Shown one piece after another: positions 9,061 through 17,560 of a DNA stretch of 64,000 nt. Under the pieces are notes generated by a model. The model was given only the letters and a program-made list of their open reading frames with translations. It had not been told where the DNA came from and did no database searches. This DNA is from Plantibacter sp. PA-3-X8 (GTDB taxonomy: Bacteria > Actinomycetota > Actinomycetes > Actinomycetales > Microbacteriaceae). The translations under genes and the position numbers were made by a program. Numbering within the stretch: the stretch's first letter is position 1; every line of letters begins with the position of its first letter. The stretch lies in contig NZ_CP033107.1 in NCBI RefSeq assembly GCF_003856975.1, forward strand, positions 496,001 to 560,000. The letters are read 5' to 3'.

Positions 9061-9734
9061 GCCGCGCACCGGGGACGTCGGCCTTCGAACGGACGCTCGA
9101 CCGGATCGGTACCGACATCGTCGACGGCGGACTGCCCGCCGGCACGGTGTGCACGGTGGACGAGCTGGTCGACCGCTCTGGGCACTCGCGGTCCGTGGTC
9201 CGGGAGGCGACCCGCGTGCTCTCCGGCATGGGACTCCTCGCCAGCAAGGCGCACGTCGGCCACACCGTGCAGCCGTCGTCGAGCTGGGACTGGTTGCAGC
9301 CTCGGGTGCTCCGCTGGGCGTTGGCGAGCGGACGACGGGAGTCCACCCTCCTCGCGATCCGCGAACTCCGCACCGCGACCGAGCCGGAGTCGGCACGGCT
9401 CGCGGCCGAGCGACGCAGCGACGACGACGCCCGCGAGCTCCGCTTGACGAGTGAGGCGCTCGGCGCGGCCGCGGTTCGCCAGGATCCGATCGCGTTCCTC
9501 GAGGCCGACCTCCTGCTGCATCGCCTCATCCGGCGCGCGGCGGCGAACCCGATCCTCGACCGGGTCGGCGACGCCGTCGACGAGGCCCTCCGGGATCGTG
9601 TGGACCAGCTGCCCGGCGACGGCATCGACCACCACGACGCGGCGTTGCACACGGACCTCGCGTCGGCGATCGAGGCGCAGGACGGCGAGCGGGCCGCCGC
9701 GACGATGCGCGTGATCATCCTCCGCACGGCCTGA
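9057..9734 (+). CDS. GntR-family transcriptional regulator, FCD (FadR) subfamily
   Basis: N-terminal winged helix (about residues 1-75, including TVDELVDRSGHSRSVVREAT) and a C-terminal helical FCD ligand-binding domain (about 90-220) with the metal-ligand pattern ending in HHDAALHTDLASAI. 225 aa. FCD regulators usually sense carboxylates or sugar acids. It is translationally coupled to the SDR upstream and lies directly before the amino-sugar operon, so it could control the SDR pair, the operon, or both. Confidence 0.88.
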   Translation: MSRAPGTSAFERTLDRIGTDIVDGGLPAGTVCTVDELVDRSGHSRSVVREATRVLSGMGLLASKAHVGHTVQPSSSWDWLQPRVLRWALASGRRESTLLAIRELRTATEPESARLAAERRSDDDARELRLTSEALGAAAVRQDPIAFLEADLLLHRLIRRAAANPILDRVGDAVDEALRDRVDQLPGDGIDHHDAALHTDLASAIEAQDGERAAATMRVIILRTA

Positions 9735-9823
9735 CGGCGGCGATGCCCGACCGCCCCTCGCACTCACGGTTCTCGCAGCTTCGTGAAACACGTCCGTCAC
9801 GCAGGTAACGACCGTGTTGCAGT

Positions 9824-9869
9824 GCTGGAAAATATTTGCAAGCTTCCTGTACTTATTGAATACTGTTTC
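9824..9869 (+). promoter_or_regulatory. Promoter/operator region of the amino-sugar operon
   Basis: An AT-rich island in the 240-bp gap before the binding-protein gene. TGGAAA (9824-9829) and TTTCCA (9864-9869) form an inverted repeat that extends loosely (AATATT / AATACT). TTGCAA (9834-9839) and TACTGT (9859-9864) could be -35 and -10 elements, although the 19-bp spacing is long. The flanking repeat is a plausible site for the RpiR or FCD regulator. Confidence 0.4.
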
Positions 9870-9974
9870 CACACCCACTGAAAACAGCAGGGATCGACCG
9901 CGGTTTCCCGGTCACTCCGGATCCCGGGCCAACGACGGCCCGGACTCCCGATCCCAGAATCGAGGAGCAGCACC

Positions 9975-11261
9975 ATGCGCAAGCGCACCCTTCCGCTGGC
10001 CGTCCTCGCCACCGCGGCACTCGGCCTCACCGCCTGTGCCGGTGGCGGTTCCGGCTCAGGCGACGTCTCGGCAGACGGCCAGACGCTCACCGTCTGGATC
10101 ATGCAGGGCACCAACCCCGACTCCGAGGCCTTCTTCAAGGAGGTCGGCTCGGCCTTCAAGAAGGAGACCGGCGCCACCCTCAAGGTCGAGTACGTGCAGT
10201 GGGCCGACGCCCACGACCGCTTCGTGACGTCGATCGCCGGGAACACCACCCCCGACGTCGCCGAGACGGGCACCACCTGGACGGCCGAGTTCGCCGATGC
10301 CGGCGCCCTCGCCCCCATCGGCGACTACGTCGACAAGGCCGGCCTGAAGGACGACCTCGTCAAGGGCCTCGCCGACTCCGGTACGTACGACGGCGAGCTC
10401 TACGGCATGCCGTGGTACGCCGGCGTCCGCTCGATCGTCTACCGCACCGACGTCTTCGAGGAGCTCGGCCTCAAGGCGCCGACCACCTGGCAGGAGATCA
10501 TCGACGCCGGCACCGCGATCAAGGCCGCCAAGCCCGACATGATCCCGTTCCCCGTCCCCGGTGACGCCGAGTTCACGGCGTACCCCTGGGTCTGGGGCGC
10601 CGGCGGCGAGGTCTCCGAGCTCGACGGCGACACCTGGAAGTCGGGGCTCGCGAGCGACGACTCACGCAAGGGCATCCAGTTCTGGACCGACCTGGCCACC
10701 AAGTACGACCTCTCCTCCTCAGGTGCCACCACCTGGAAGGAGACGGACGTCCTCGACAACTTCGTGCAGGACAAGGTCGCCATGGCGATCATGGGCTCCT
10801 GGACCCCGGCGACGATCGTCCAGAAGAACCCGGAGCTCGAGGGCAAGTTCGCCGCCATCCCGATCCCGGGTGAAGACGGCGGCATGTCGCCCTCCGTGCT
10901 CGGCGGTTCGCACCTCAGCATGTTCAACACCTCGAAGAACAAGGACCTCGCGTTCCAGTTCATCGAGATGATGACCACCGGCAAGTTCGCCTCCGAGTGG
11001 GCCGAGCAGACCGGCTACTTCCCCGGCCAGACCTCGCTCCTCAGTGACTCGACCGAGAGCGACGACCCGCTGGTGAAGCCCTTCGCCGAGCAGTTCGTCG
11101 ACGGCGGCGCTTCCCTCCCCGTGACCCCGAAGTTCGGTGCGGTGCAGGCGAAGAAGACCACCAACGCGATGATCCAGGCCATCCTCTCCGGAAGCAAGTC
11201 GGTCGACCAGGCGACGACCGATGCCGCCAAGGAGATGGACGACATCATGAACGGCAAGTAG
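9975..11261 (+). CDS. ABC transporter sugar-binding lipoprotein (family 1)
   Basis: Extracellular solute-binding protein of a CUT1-type importer. Lipoprotein signal MRKRTLPLAVLATAALGLTAC, with the lipobox LTAC placing the modified cysteine at residue 21, then a Gly/Ser linker. The mature part has the family 1 pattern (LTVWIMQGTNPD, ETGTTWTAEFA, WYAGVRSIVYRTDV, GGSHLSMF). 428 aa. GAGGAG precedes the ATG. First gene of the operon; the neighbours NagZ and MurQ suggest a MurNAc- or GlcNAc-MurNAc-type ligand. No ATPase gene is in the window, so a shared one is implied. Confidence 0.92.
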   Translation: MRKRTLPLAVLATAALGLTACAGGGSGSGDVSADGQTLTVWIMQGTNPDSEAFFKEVGSAFKKETGATLKVEYVQWADAHDRFVTSIAGNTTPDVAETGTTWTAEFADAGALAPIGDYVDKAGLKDDLVKGLADSGTYDGELYGMPWYAGVRSIVYRTDVFEELGLKAPTTWQEIIDAGTAIKAAKPDMIPFPVPGDAEFTAYPWVWGAGGEVSELDGDTWKSGLASDDSRKGIQFWTDLATKYDLSSSGATTWKETDVLDNFVQDKVAMAIMGSWTPATIVQKNPELEGKFAAIPIPGEDGGMSPSVLGGSHLSMFNTSKNKDLAFQFIEMMTTGKFASEWAEQTGYFPGQTSLLSDSTESDDPLVKPFAEQFVDGGASLPVTPKFGAVQAKKTTNAMIQAILSGSKSVDQATTDAAKEMDDIMNGK

Positions 11262-11267
11262 CCGATC

Positions 11268-12239
11268 GTGTCGACCCTCACCCCGCCCACGGTCACCCGC
11301 GAAGCCCCCGCTTCGCGGGTGGCCGGGGGCCCCTCCCCCAAGCGGCTGCGCCTCCTGATGCGCACCCGCCCCTGGCTGCTGCTCGCGCCGGCGCTCCTCA
11401 TCCTCGCCGTGCTCCTCCTCTGGCCGCTCATCCGCGTCGTCCTGTTCTCCCTGCAGGACTACGGCCTGCGCGAGATCGTCAGCGGCGACACCAACTTCAA
11501 CGGCGGCGCCAACTACGCCGAGGTCTTCGCCGACCCGACCCTCTGGACCGTCGTCCTCCCGAACACCGTCTTCTTCGCCGCGGCCGCCGTCATCGGTACG
11601 GTCGTCCTCGGCACCCTCGTCGCCCTGCTCATGGCGAACCTCGGCTCCTTCTGGCGCACCATCGTCGGCAGCGCCATCATGGTCGCCTGGGCGATGCCCG
11701 CCGTCACCGGCACCTACGTCTGGGTCTGGATCTTCGACGCCGACCGCGGCATCGTCAACCAGACGCTCATGGGGCTCGGGCTCATGGACGAGCCCTTCAA
11801 CTGGTTCACGAACCAGTTCACGTTCTACGGCATCGCGCTGCTGAACGTGATCCACCACGGCTTCCCGTTCGTGGCCATCACCGTCCTCGCCGGCCTGCTC
11901 GGCGTGTCCAAGGAGATGCTGGAAGCCGCCGAGATGGACGGGGCGGGCGCGTTCCGTCGCTTCTTCCAGATCACCTTCCCGTCGCTGCGCCAGGTGTTCT
12001 CGGTCGTGATCATCCTGTCGACCATCTGGGACTTCAAGGTGTTCGCGCAGATCTACCTCATGCCGGGTGGTTCCGGCTCGAACCGCGAGGTGTTGAACCT
12101 CGGCGTGTGGTCGTACGTGGAGTCCTTCGGGCAGAACCGCTACGGCTTCGGCTCCGCGATCGCGGTGCTGTTGACGCTCGTCCTGCTCGGCATCACGATC
12201 GTCTACATCCGCGCCCTCATGAAGGAGGACGAACTGTGA
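11268..12239 (+). CDS. ABC sugar transporter permease (MalF-like)
   Basis: Integral membrane permease of a CUT1 importer, 323 aa with about six helices. The first (LLLAPALLILAVLLLWPLI) follows a cytoplasmic tail of about 40 residues. The EAA loop that docks the ATPase is visible as EAAEMDGAGAFRRFFQITFP (about residues 218-237). The GTG at 11268 is six bases after the upstream stop. It pairs with the next permease, which overlaps it by four bases. Confidence 0.92.
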   Translation: MSTLTPPTVTREAPASRVAGGPSPKRLRLLMRTRPWLLLAPALLILAVLLLWPLIRVVLFSLQDYGLREIVSGDTNFNGGANYAEVFADPTLWTVVLPNTVFFAAAAVIGTVVLGTLVALLMANLGSFWRTIVGSAIMVAWAMPAVTGTYVWVWIFDADRGIVNQTLMGLGLMDEPFNWFTNQFTFYGIALLNVIHHGFPFVAITVLAGLLGVSKEMLEAAEMDGAGAFRRFFQITFPSLRQVFSVVIILSTIWDFKVFAQIYLMPGGSGSNREVLNLGVWSYVESFGQNRYGFGSAIAVLLTLVLLGITIVYIRALMKEDEL

Positions 12240-13165
12240 CCACCCACGCTCCCGCCCCCACCGCCGCCCGTCGACAGGCTCAAGGGCCGGGCACCGACCG
12301 GTCCACCAAGCCGCAGGTCCCGATGCACCGGAAGGCGAGCGGTCGGAAGATCCGCTCGAACACCGTCAAGGCGATCCTCGTCACCCTCCTGCTCGTGTTC
12401 ACGCTGTTCCCGGCGTACTGGATGCTGTCGAGCGCGTTCGACGCGCAGGCGTCGAGCGGCGGCCAGTCCTTCTTCCCGAAGGAGTTGTCGTTCACGAACT
12501 TCGAGTCGGTGCTGACCGACGGCGGGTTCGCGGTCTTCCTCCGCAACTCCGCGATCGTCGCCGGTGCGACGGTGCTCATCTCCGCCGCCGTCGCGCTCCT
12601 GGCGTCGGTCGCGGTCGCCCGCTTCCGGTTCAAGTTCCGCACCGCGGTGCTGCTCATGATCCTCGTCGTGCAGATGGTGCCGCTCGAGGCGCTCGTGATC
12701 CCGCTGTTCGTGCAGATCCGCGACCTGCAGCTGCTCAACACGCTGCTCGGGCTCATCATCGTGTACGTCGCGCTCGCACTGCCGTTCGGCATCTGGATGC
12801 TGCGCGGCTTCGTCGCGGCGGTGCCCGTGGAGCTCGAAGAGGCGGCGTTCCTCGACGGCGCCAGCTGGTGGCGCATGTTCCGCTCGATCATGCTCCCGCT
12901 CGTGGCCCCCGGCCTCGTCGCGACGAGCGTGTTCAGCTTCATCACGGCCTGGAACGAGTTCATCTTCGCGATGACCCTGCTCGGCGGCTCGACGGAGAAC
13001 TACACGGTGGCCATCGGCCTCAAGCAGTTCTTCGGCCTGAACTCCAACGACTGGGGTTCGGTCATGGCGGCGTCGACCATCATCACGATCCCGGTCATGA
13101 TCTTCTTCATCCTCGTGCAGCGCCGCCTCTCCGGCGGACTGGTGTCCGGAGCGGTGAAGGGATGA
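12236..13165 (+). CDS. ABC sugar transporter permease (MalG-like)
   Basis: Second CUT1 permease, 309 aa, about six helices, with the EAA loop EEAAFLDGASWWRMFRSIML. The GTG start overlaps the upstream stop (GTGA), and the ATG of nagZ overlaps this stop. The cytoplasmic N-terminal tail carries the peptide RRQAQGPGT, encoded by an in-frame copy of the interspersed repeat (12267-12290). This addition before the first helix is unlikely to affect transport. Confidence 0.92.
   Translation: MTTHAPAPTAARRQAQGPGTDRSTKPQVPMHRKASGRKIRSNTVKAILVTLLLVFTLFPAYWMLSSAFDAQASSGGQSFFPKELSFTNFESVLTDGGFAVFLRNSAIVAGATVLISAAVALLASVAVARFRFKFRTAVLLMILVVQMVPLEALVIPLFVQIRDLQLLNTLLGLIIVYVALALPFGIWMLRGFVAAVPVELEEAAFLDGASWWRMFRSIMLPLVAPGLVATSVFSFITAWNEFIFAMTLLGGSTENYTVAIGLKQFFGLNSNDWGSVMAASTIITIPVMIFFILVQRRLSGGLVSGAVKG
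12267..12290 (+). repeat. Interspersed repeat inside the second permease gene
   Basis: GTCGACAGGCTCAAGGGCCGG matches the intergenic repeat core with two or three changes and is read in frame as RRQAQGP in the N-terminal tail. Confidence 0.75.
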
Positions 13166-14733
13166 TCGACCCCGACGTCGCGCGGCTCGTCCGGGGCGTC
13201 CTCTGGCCGGGCTTCCTCGGCCGGACCGCCCCGGACTGGCTGCTGCGCGAGCTGGACGGCGGCCTCGCGGGCGTCGTGTACTTCGGGCAGAACCTCTCCT
13301 CGGACCCCGCGGAGGTCGCGGCGCTGTCGGCCGAACTCCGCGAGCATCGGCCCGAGGTCCTCATCGGCGTCGACGAGGAGGGCGGCAACGTCTCCCGCCT
13401 CGAGGCGCAGACGGGCTCCACCCTGCCCGGGCATGCGCAGCTCGGTGCACTCGACGACGTCGAGACGACGCGCGCGGTGGGGGCGGCACTCGCCGAGCGA
13501 CTGCGTGCAGCCGGAGCGAACGTCGCCCTCGCGCCCGTCGCCGATGTGAACACCAACCCAGCGAACCCGGTGATCGGGGTGCGCTCGTTCGGCCCCACCG
13601 CCGACCTCGTCTCCCGCCACGTCTCCGCGATGGTCGTCGGTCTGCAGACCGGCGGGGTCGCCGCCTGCGTCAAGCACTACCCCGGACACGGCGACACGGC
13701 GAGCGACTCGCACCTGGATCTGCCCCGCATCGACCTGGACCTGGCGGAGCTCGAAGCCGAGCACCTGCCACCGTTCGACGCGGCGATCGCCGCCGGCGTC
13801 GCGAGTGTCATGACCGCCCACATCGTCGTCCCGGCGTTCGGTGACGCCCCGGCGACGCTCAACCCGATCCCCCTCCGTCGGCTGCGCGAAAGCGGCTTCG
13901 ACGGCGTGATCATCTCCGACGCGCTCGACATGGCCGCCATCCGGTCCACCACCGGCTCAGGACGCGGCGCTGTCCTCGCCCTCGAGGCCGGGGTCGACCT
14001 GCTCTGCATCGGCAACCCGTCCAACCTCGGGCCGAAGCAGGGCGCGACGACCGACGAGGACGACTACCTCGAGGTGTTCGAGGCGGTCTGCGCCGCCGTC
14101 GCCGACGGCGAGCTCGATCGAGCGATCGTCGAGCGCGCGGCCGCCCGTGTGGCGTGGCTCGCGCGGTCCGTCAGCCCTTCCCCGGTCCCTGAGCTTGTCG
14201 AAGGGCGCTTCTCCGACGCCATCCGGCGGGTCGTGCGCGTCCGGGGCGAGGTCGCGATCGACGCGTCGGCGATCACCCTCGTCGACCTCCGCGACCGACC
14301 GACGTTCGCCGTCGCCTCGGCCCACGATCCGTTCGCCGAGTCACTCGCCGAACGGTTCGACGTCACCCGGCTCACTGCCGGCCCGAGCCTCCGGACACCG
14401 GATCCAGACGCCGAGGCTCCCGCCTCCGACGAGCTGACCCTGCTGCTCGCGACGATCCCCGCCGACGACGGGGTCGTCCTCCTCGCGGACCGTCTCGGCG
14501 ACGACACCCCGCAGCGGCTCGCGGTGGACCGCGTCGCGCTGGTCCGCCCGGACGCCGTCGTCGTGAGCGTCGGACTGCCGCTCGCCGATGACACTGTCCT
14601 CCCCCTGCCGGTGATCGACACGCTCGCGGCCTCCCGGGCCTCCGCCGACCGGGTCACCGAACTCCTCGCCGCGGCCTCCATCGCGGCGCCGACGCACCAT
14701 CTGCACGACCAGCACCACCGGAACGGATCATGA
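13162..14733 (+). CDS. nagZ: Beta-N-acetylhexosaminidase, glycoside hydrolase family 3 (NagZ-type)
   Basis: Removes non-reducing GlcNAc from cell-wall fragments. The GH3 NagZ hallmark KHYPGHGDTASDSH lies at about residues 171-184 (His/Asp acid-base loop). The nucleophile is Asp253 in ISDALDM. There is no signal peptide, so it acts in the cytoplasm on an imported disaccharide. A C-terminal domain of about 170 residues follows the catalytic barrel. The junction carries the repeat-encoded peptide PVPELVEG (14182-14206). 523 aa, overlapping both neighbours by four bases. Confidence 0.9.
   Translation: MIDPDVARLVRGVLWPGFLGRTAPDWLLRELDGGLAGVVYFGQNLSSDPAEVAALSAELREHRPEVLIGVDEEGGNVSRLEAQTGSTLPGHAQLGALDDVETTRAVGAALAERLRAAGANVALAPVADVNTNPANPVIGVRSFGPTADLVSRHVSAMVVGLQTGGVAACVKHYPGHGDTASDSHLDLPRIDLDLAELEAEHLPPFDAAIAAGVASVMTAHIVVPAFGDAPATLNPIPLRRLRESGFDGVIISDALDMAAIRSTTGSGRGAVLALEAGVDLLCIGNPSNLGPKQGATTDEDDYLEVFEAVCAAVADGELDRAIVERAAARVAWLARSVSPSPVPELVEGRFSDAIRRVVRVRGEVAIDASAITLVDLRDRPTFAVASAHDPFAESLAERFDVTRLTAGPSLRTPDPDAEAPASDELTLLLATIPADDGVVLLADRLGDDTPQRLAVDRVALVRPDAVVVSVGLPLADDTVLPLPVIDTLAASRASADRVTELLAAASIAAPTHHLHDQHHRNGS
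14182..14206 (+). repeat. Interspersed repeat inside nagZ
   Basis: CGGTCCCTGAGCTTGTCGAA is the exact complement of the common intergenic element. It is read in frame as VPELVE at about residues 343-348, at the boundary between the catalytic and C-terminal domains. Confidence 0.85.
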
Positions 14734-15671
14734 ACCACCTCGCAGCACCCGTCCTCGCCATCGATCTCGGGAAGACCTCCTGCCGCGCCCGTATCACGAG
14801 CGGATCCGGCGACGACCTGACCGTCCTCGCGGAGGCCCGCGGCCACGGTGCACCGGGCCTCGCCGACCACGAGGGTGCGGAGCTGTCCGCCCGCGCAGTC
14901 CTCGAGACGGTCGCGCACCTTCCGGCGGACCTCCTCGCCGAGGTGCAGCACGTCGGGATCGGCGCCGCCGGGGTGGAGGCGGCACCGCACGAGGTCGCCG
15001 CGTTCACCGCCGAACTGCGTCTGGCGCTCGGAGCGACGATCGCCGTCGTGAACGACGCCCTGGCAGCCCACGCCGGCGCCTTCGCCGGTGGTCCCGGCAC
15101 GGTACTCATCGCCGGCACCGGATCCGTCGTGTTCGACGTCGACGCCGACGGCTCCGTGAAGCAGATCGACGGGTGGGGTCCCTGGCTCGGAGACGAGGGC
15201 AGCGGTCGATGGATCGGGCAGCAGGGCCTCGAGGCGTGCATGCGTGCCTTCGACGGGCGCGGCCCCGCGACCACGTTGCTCGCCGACGCCGAGGCGCTCA
15301 TCGGATCGATCCCCGCGCTCCCCCGCTGGGTCTCCAGCACCGGAGCACCGGCCCGCCAACTCGGCACCTTCGCGCCCACGGTCATCATCCGAGCCGAGGA
15401 GGGCGACGCCGTCGCCGCGGACATCGTCGACGCCGCCTGCGCCCACCTCGCCATGAGCGCCGCCGCCGCCGGCACGGGCGCCGTGTGCGTCGTCGGCGGG
15501 ATCGCCTCCCACCCCTACGTCGCCGCACATCTCGCGACGGCCATGCACGAGGTCGGCGTCGACCTCGTCGCACCCCGCGGTGACGCGCTCGACGGAGCCA
15601 GACTCGTCGCTCTCGACACCGCGATCTCCTACGACGGAAGGGTCGTGCGCGACGATGTCCACGCAGCCTGA
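14730..15671 (+). CDS. BadF/BadG/BcrA-type sugar kinase (N-acetylglucosamine / MurNAc kinase-like)
   Basis: ASKHA-fold kinase of 313 aa. It has the phosphate-1 loop LAIDLGKTSCRARI (about residues 9-22), a central VNDALAAHAGA segment, the phosphate-2 motif IAGTGS and the adenosine motif VVGGIAS. Members of this family include NagK-like kinases and the clostridial MurK, which phosphorylates GlcNAc and MurNAc. Lying between nagZ and murQ, it should make MurNAc-6-phosphate, the MurQ substrate, and possibly GlcNAc-6-phosphate. Overlaps nagZ by four bases and murQ by 17. Confidence 0.85.
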   Translation: MNHLAAPVLAIDLGKTSCRARITSGSGDDLTVLAEARGHGAPGLADHEGAELSARAVLETVAHLPADLLAEVQHVGIGAAGVEAAPHEVAAFTAELRLALGATIAVVNDALAAHAGAFAGGPGTVLIAGTGSVVFDVDADGSVKQIDGWGPWLGDEGSGRWIGQQGLEACMRAFDGRGPATTLLADAEALIGSIPALPRWVSSTGAPARQLGTFAPTVIIRAEEGDAVAADIVDAACAHLAMSAAAAGTGAVCVVGGIASHPYVAAHLATAMHEVGVDLVAPRGDALDGARLVALDTAISYDGRVVRDDVHAA

Positions 15672-16692
15672 GAGCGCCTCACCACCGGTCCCTGAGCCTG
15701 TCGACGGGCCTGGGCCGATCACCGCAGGGCTGACCTCCGACCGCGACACCATCCGCGCGGAGCTCGCCACCCTCTCGACGGAGCAGGTGAACGAGCGACA
15801 CCCCGACCTCGACGCCCTCTCCACGCGGGAACTCGTCGCCGCGATGAACGAGGACAACCGTTCCGTCCCCGACGCCATTGCGGCCGTGGAACCCGAGATC
15901 GCCGAGGCCGTCGAAGCGATCGTCGAGCGCCTCCGCCGGGGCGGACGACTCGTCTACCTGGGCGCCGGGACCGCCGGACGGATGGGCATCCTCGACGCGA
16001 GTGAGGCGCCACCCACGTTCGGGACCGACCCCGGCCTCATCGTCGGACTCATCGCGGGTGGTCCGGGCGCCATCCAGCAGGCGGTGGAGAACGCCGAGGA
16101 CCGCGACGACCTCGGTCGGGCGGATCTGGAGTCGCTGTCGATCACCGCGGACGACGCCGTCGTGGGGGTCTCCGCATCCGGTCGCACGCCCTACGTCCTG
16201 GGCGCCCTCGAATACGCGCGCTCGATCGGTGCGATCACCATCGGCCTGTCGTGCAACGCCGGCTCCCCGCTCGCCCGGGACGCGGACATCGGCATCGAGG
16301 CGGTCGTCGGTCCGGAGCTCCTCACCGGATCGACCCGGCTGAAGGCGGGGACGGCGCAGAAGCTCGTGCTCAACATGCTGTCGACGATCACGATGGTGCG
16401 GCTCGGGAAGACATACCGGAACCTCATGGTCGACCTCCTCACCACGAACGAGAAGCTGCGGGCGCGGGCGGAACGCACGGTCATGCTGGCGACCGACGTC
16501 GACGCCGCCACGGCCGCGAAGACGCTCGCATCCGTGGACGGCTGGGTGAAGGCCGCTATCCTCGTCCTCGTGACCGGCATCGCCGCAGATGAAGCAGTCG
16601 CCCGCCTCCGTGGTGGCGACGGCTCCCTCAGTGCGGCCATCGCAGCGCACTCCGTCGAAGACCCGACGGGGGCCGCACCGGATGTCCACTGA
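15655..16692 (+). CDS. murQ: N-acetylmuramic acid 6-phosphate etherase
   Basis: Cleaves the lactyl ether of MurNAc-6-phosphate to GlcNAc-6-phosphate and D-lactate. SIS-fold protein of 345 aa with YLGAGTAGRMGILDASEAPP (residues 101-120), where Glu117 matches the catalytic glutamate. GVSASGRTPYV and the KAGTAQKLVLNMLST signature follow. The ATG at 15655 lies inside the kinase gene end. The first 24 residues are an extra tail containing PPVPEPVDGP from an in-frame repeat; the conserved enzyme starts near GLTSDRD. Confidence 0.93.
   Translation: MSTQPESASPPVPEPVDGPGPITAGLTSDRDTIRAELATLSTEQVNERHPDLDALSTRELVAAMNEDNRSVPDAIAAVEPEIAEAVEAIVERLRRGGRLVYLGAGTAGRMGILDASEAPPTFGTDPGLIVGLIAGGPGAIQQAVENAEDRDDLGRADLESLSITADDAVVGVSASGRTPYVLGALEYARSIGAITIGLSCNAGSPLARDADIGIEAVVGPELLTGSTRLKAGTAQKLVLNMLSTITMVRLGKTYRNLMVDLLTTNEKLRARAERTVMLATDVDAATAAKTLASVDGWVKAAILVLVTGIAADEAVARLRGGDGSLSAAIAAHSVEDPTGAAPDVH
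15685..15710 (+). repeat. Interspersed repeat inside murQ
   Basis: CGGTCCCTGAGCCTGTCGAC plus GGGCC, in frame as PVPEPVDGP at about residues 11-19. It lies before the conserved MurQ fold. Confidence 0.85.
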
Positions 16693-17551
16693 CGCGCTGC
16701 TCGTGCTCCGCCAGGCGATCCCTCGTCTGAGCGCCGCCGAGACGCGCGTCGCCGAGACCATCATCGGCACCCCCTCGCTCGTCGTCGAGTTGACCATCAC
16801 CGAACTCGCGAAGGCGTGCGGCACCTCGCAGGCGACCGTCGCGCGGTTCTGCCAGACCATCGGATACACCGGCTACCGGGAGTTCCGGGTGGCCGTCGCG
16901 ACCTCCACGAGTCGCGAGCAGGCGGAGCGTGACCGGTTCGAGGTCGACGACGCCGACATCGACCCGGACGACTCGGTGGAGACGGTCGTCGCGAAGGTCG
17001 CGTACCAGGAGGTGCAGGCGATCGAGCTCACCGCCCGCTCGCTCGACCGCGACGCCCTGGACGCGGTCGTCGACGCCCTCCTCGTCGCCCCACGGATCGA
17101 CATCATCGGCTTCGGGTCCTCGAACCTCACGGCGCAGGACCTCCACCAGAAGCTCTACCGGATCGGCATGCCGGCCAACACCTTCGTCGACGCCCACCTC
17201 GCACTGCCCTCGGCCGCCCTCCTCGGGCCCGGTGGGGTCGCCATCGGCATCTCGCACTCCGGGCTCACGGTCGAGACCGAGCAGGCGATGCAGCTCGCGC
17301 GGGCCGCCGGCGCGACGACCGTGTGCATCACGAACTTCCCCGACTCCCCCATCGCCAGCCGGTGCGACCTCGTCCTCGCGACGCAGGCGAGGGAGAGCCG
17401 ATACCGCTCGGGTGCGATGTCCTCGCGCATCGCCCAGCTCGCGCTCGTCGACCTGCTCTTCATCCGCGTCGCCCAGCGTCGCTACGACGCCGCGGCGGAG
17501 TCGCTCCGCGTCACCTACGAGTCGATCCAGGACCACCGCATCGACACCTGA
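16682..17551 (+). CDS. RpiR/MurR-family transcriptional regulator
   Basis: N-terminal RpiR helix-turn-helix (about residues 1-75, including LAKACGTSQATVARFCQTIG) and a C-terminal SIS sugar-phosphate-binding domain (about 115-250, with IIGFGSSNLTAQD and GISHSGLTVET). 289 aa. Regulators of this type next to murQ, such as MurR, sense MurNAc-6-phosphate, so autoregulation of the operon is the simplest role. The ATG overlaps murQ by 11 bases. Confidence 0.9.
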   Translation: MSTDALLVLRQAIPRLSAAETRVAETIIGTPSLVVELTITELAKACGTSQATVARFCQTIGYTGYREFRVAVATSTSREQAERDRFEVDDADIDPDDSVETVVAKVAYQEVQAIELTARSLDRDALDAVVDALLVAPRIDIIGFGSSNLTAQDLHQKLYRIGMPANTFVDAHLALPSAALLGPGGVAIGISHSGLTVETEQAMQLARAAGATTVCITNFPDSPIASRCDLVLATQARESRYRSGAMSSRIAQLALVDLLFIRVAQRRYDAAAESLRVTYESIQDHRIDT

Positions 17552-17560
17552 GTTCGGAGA

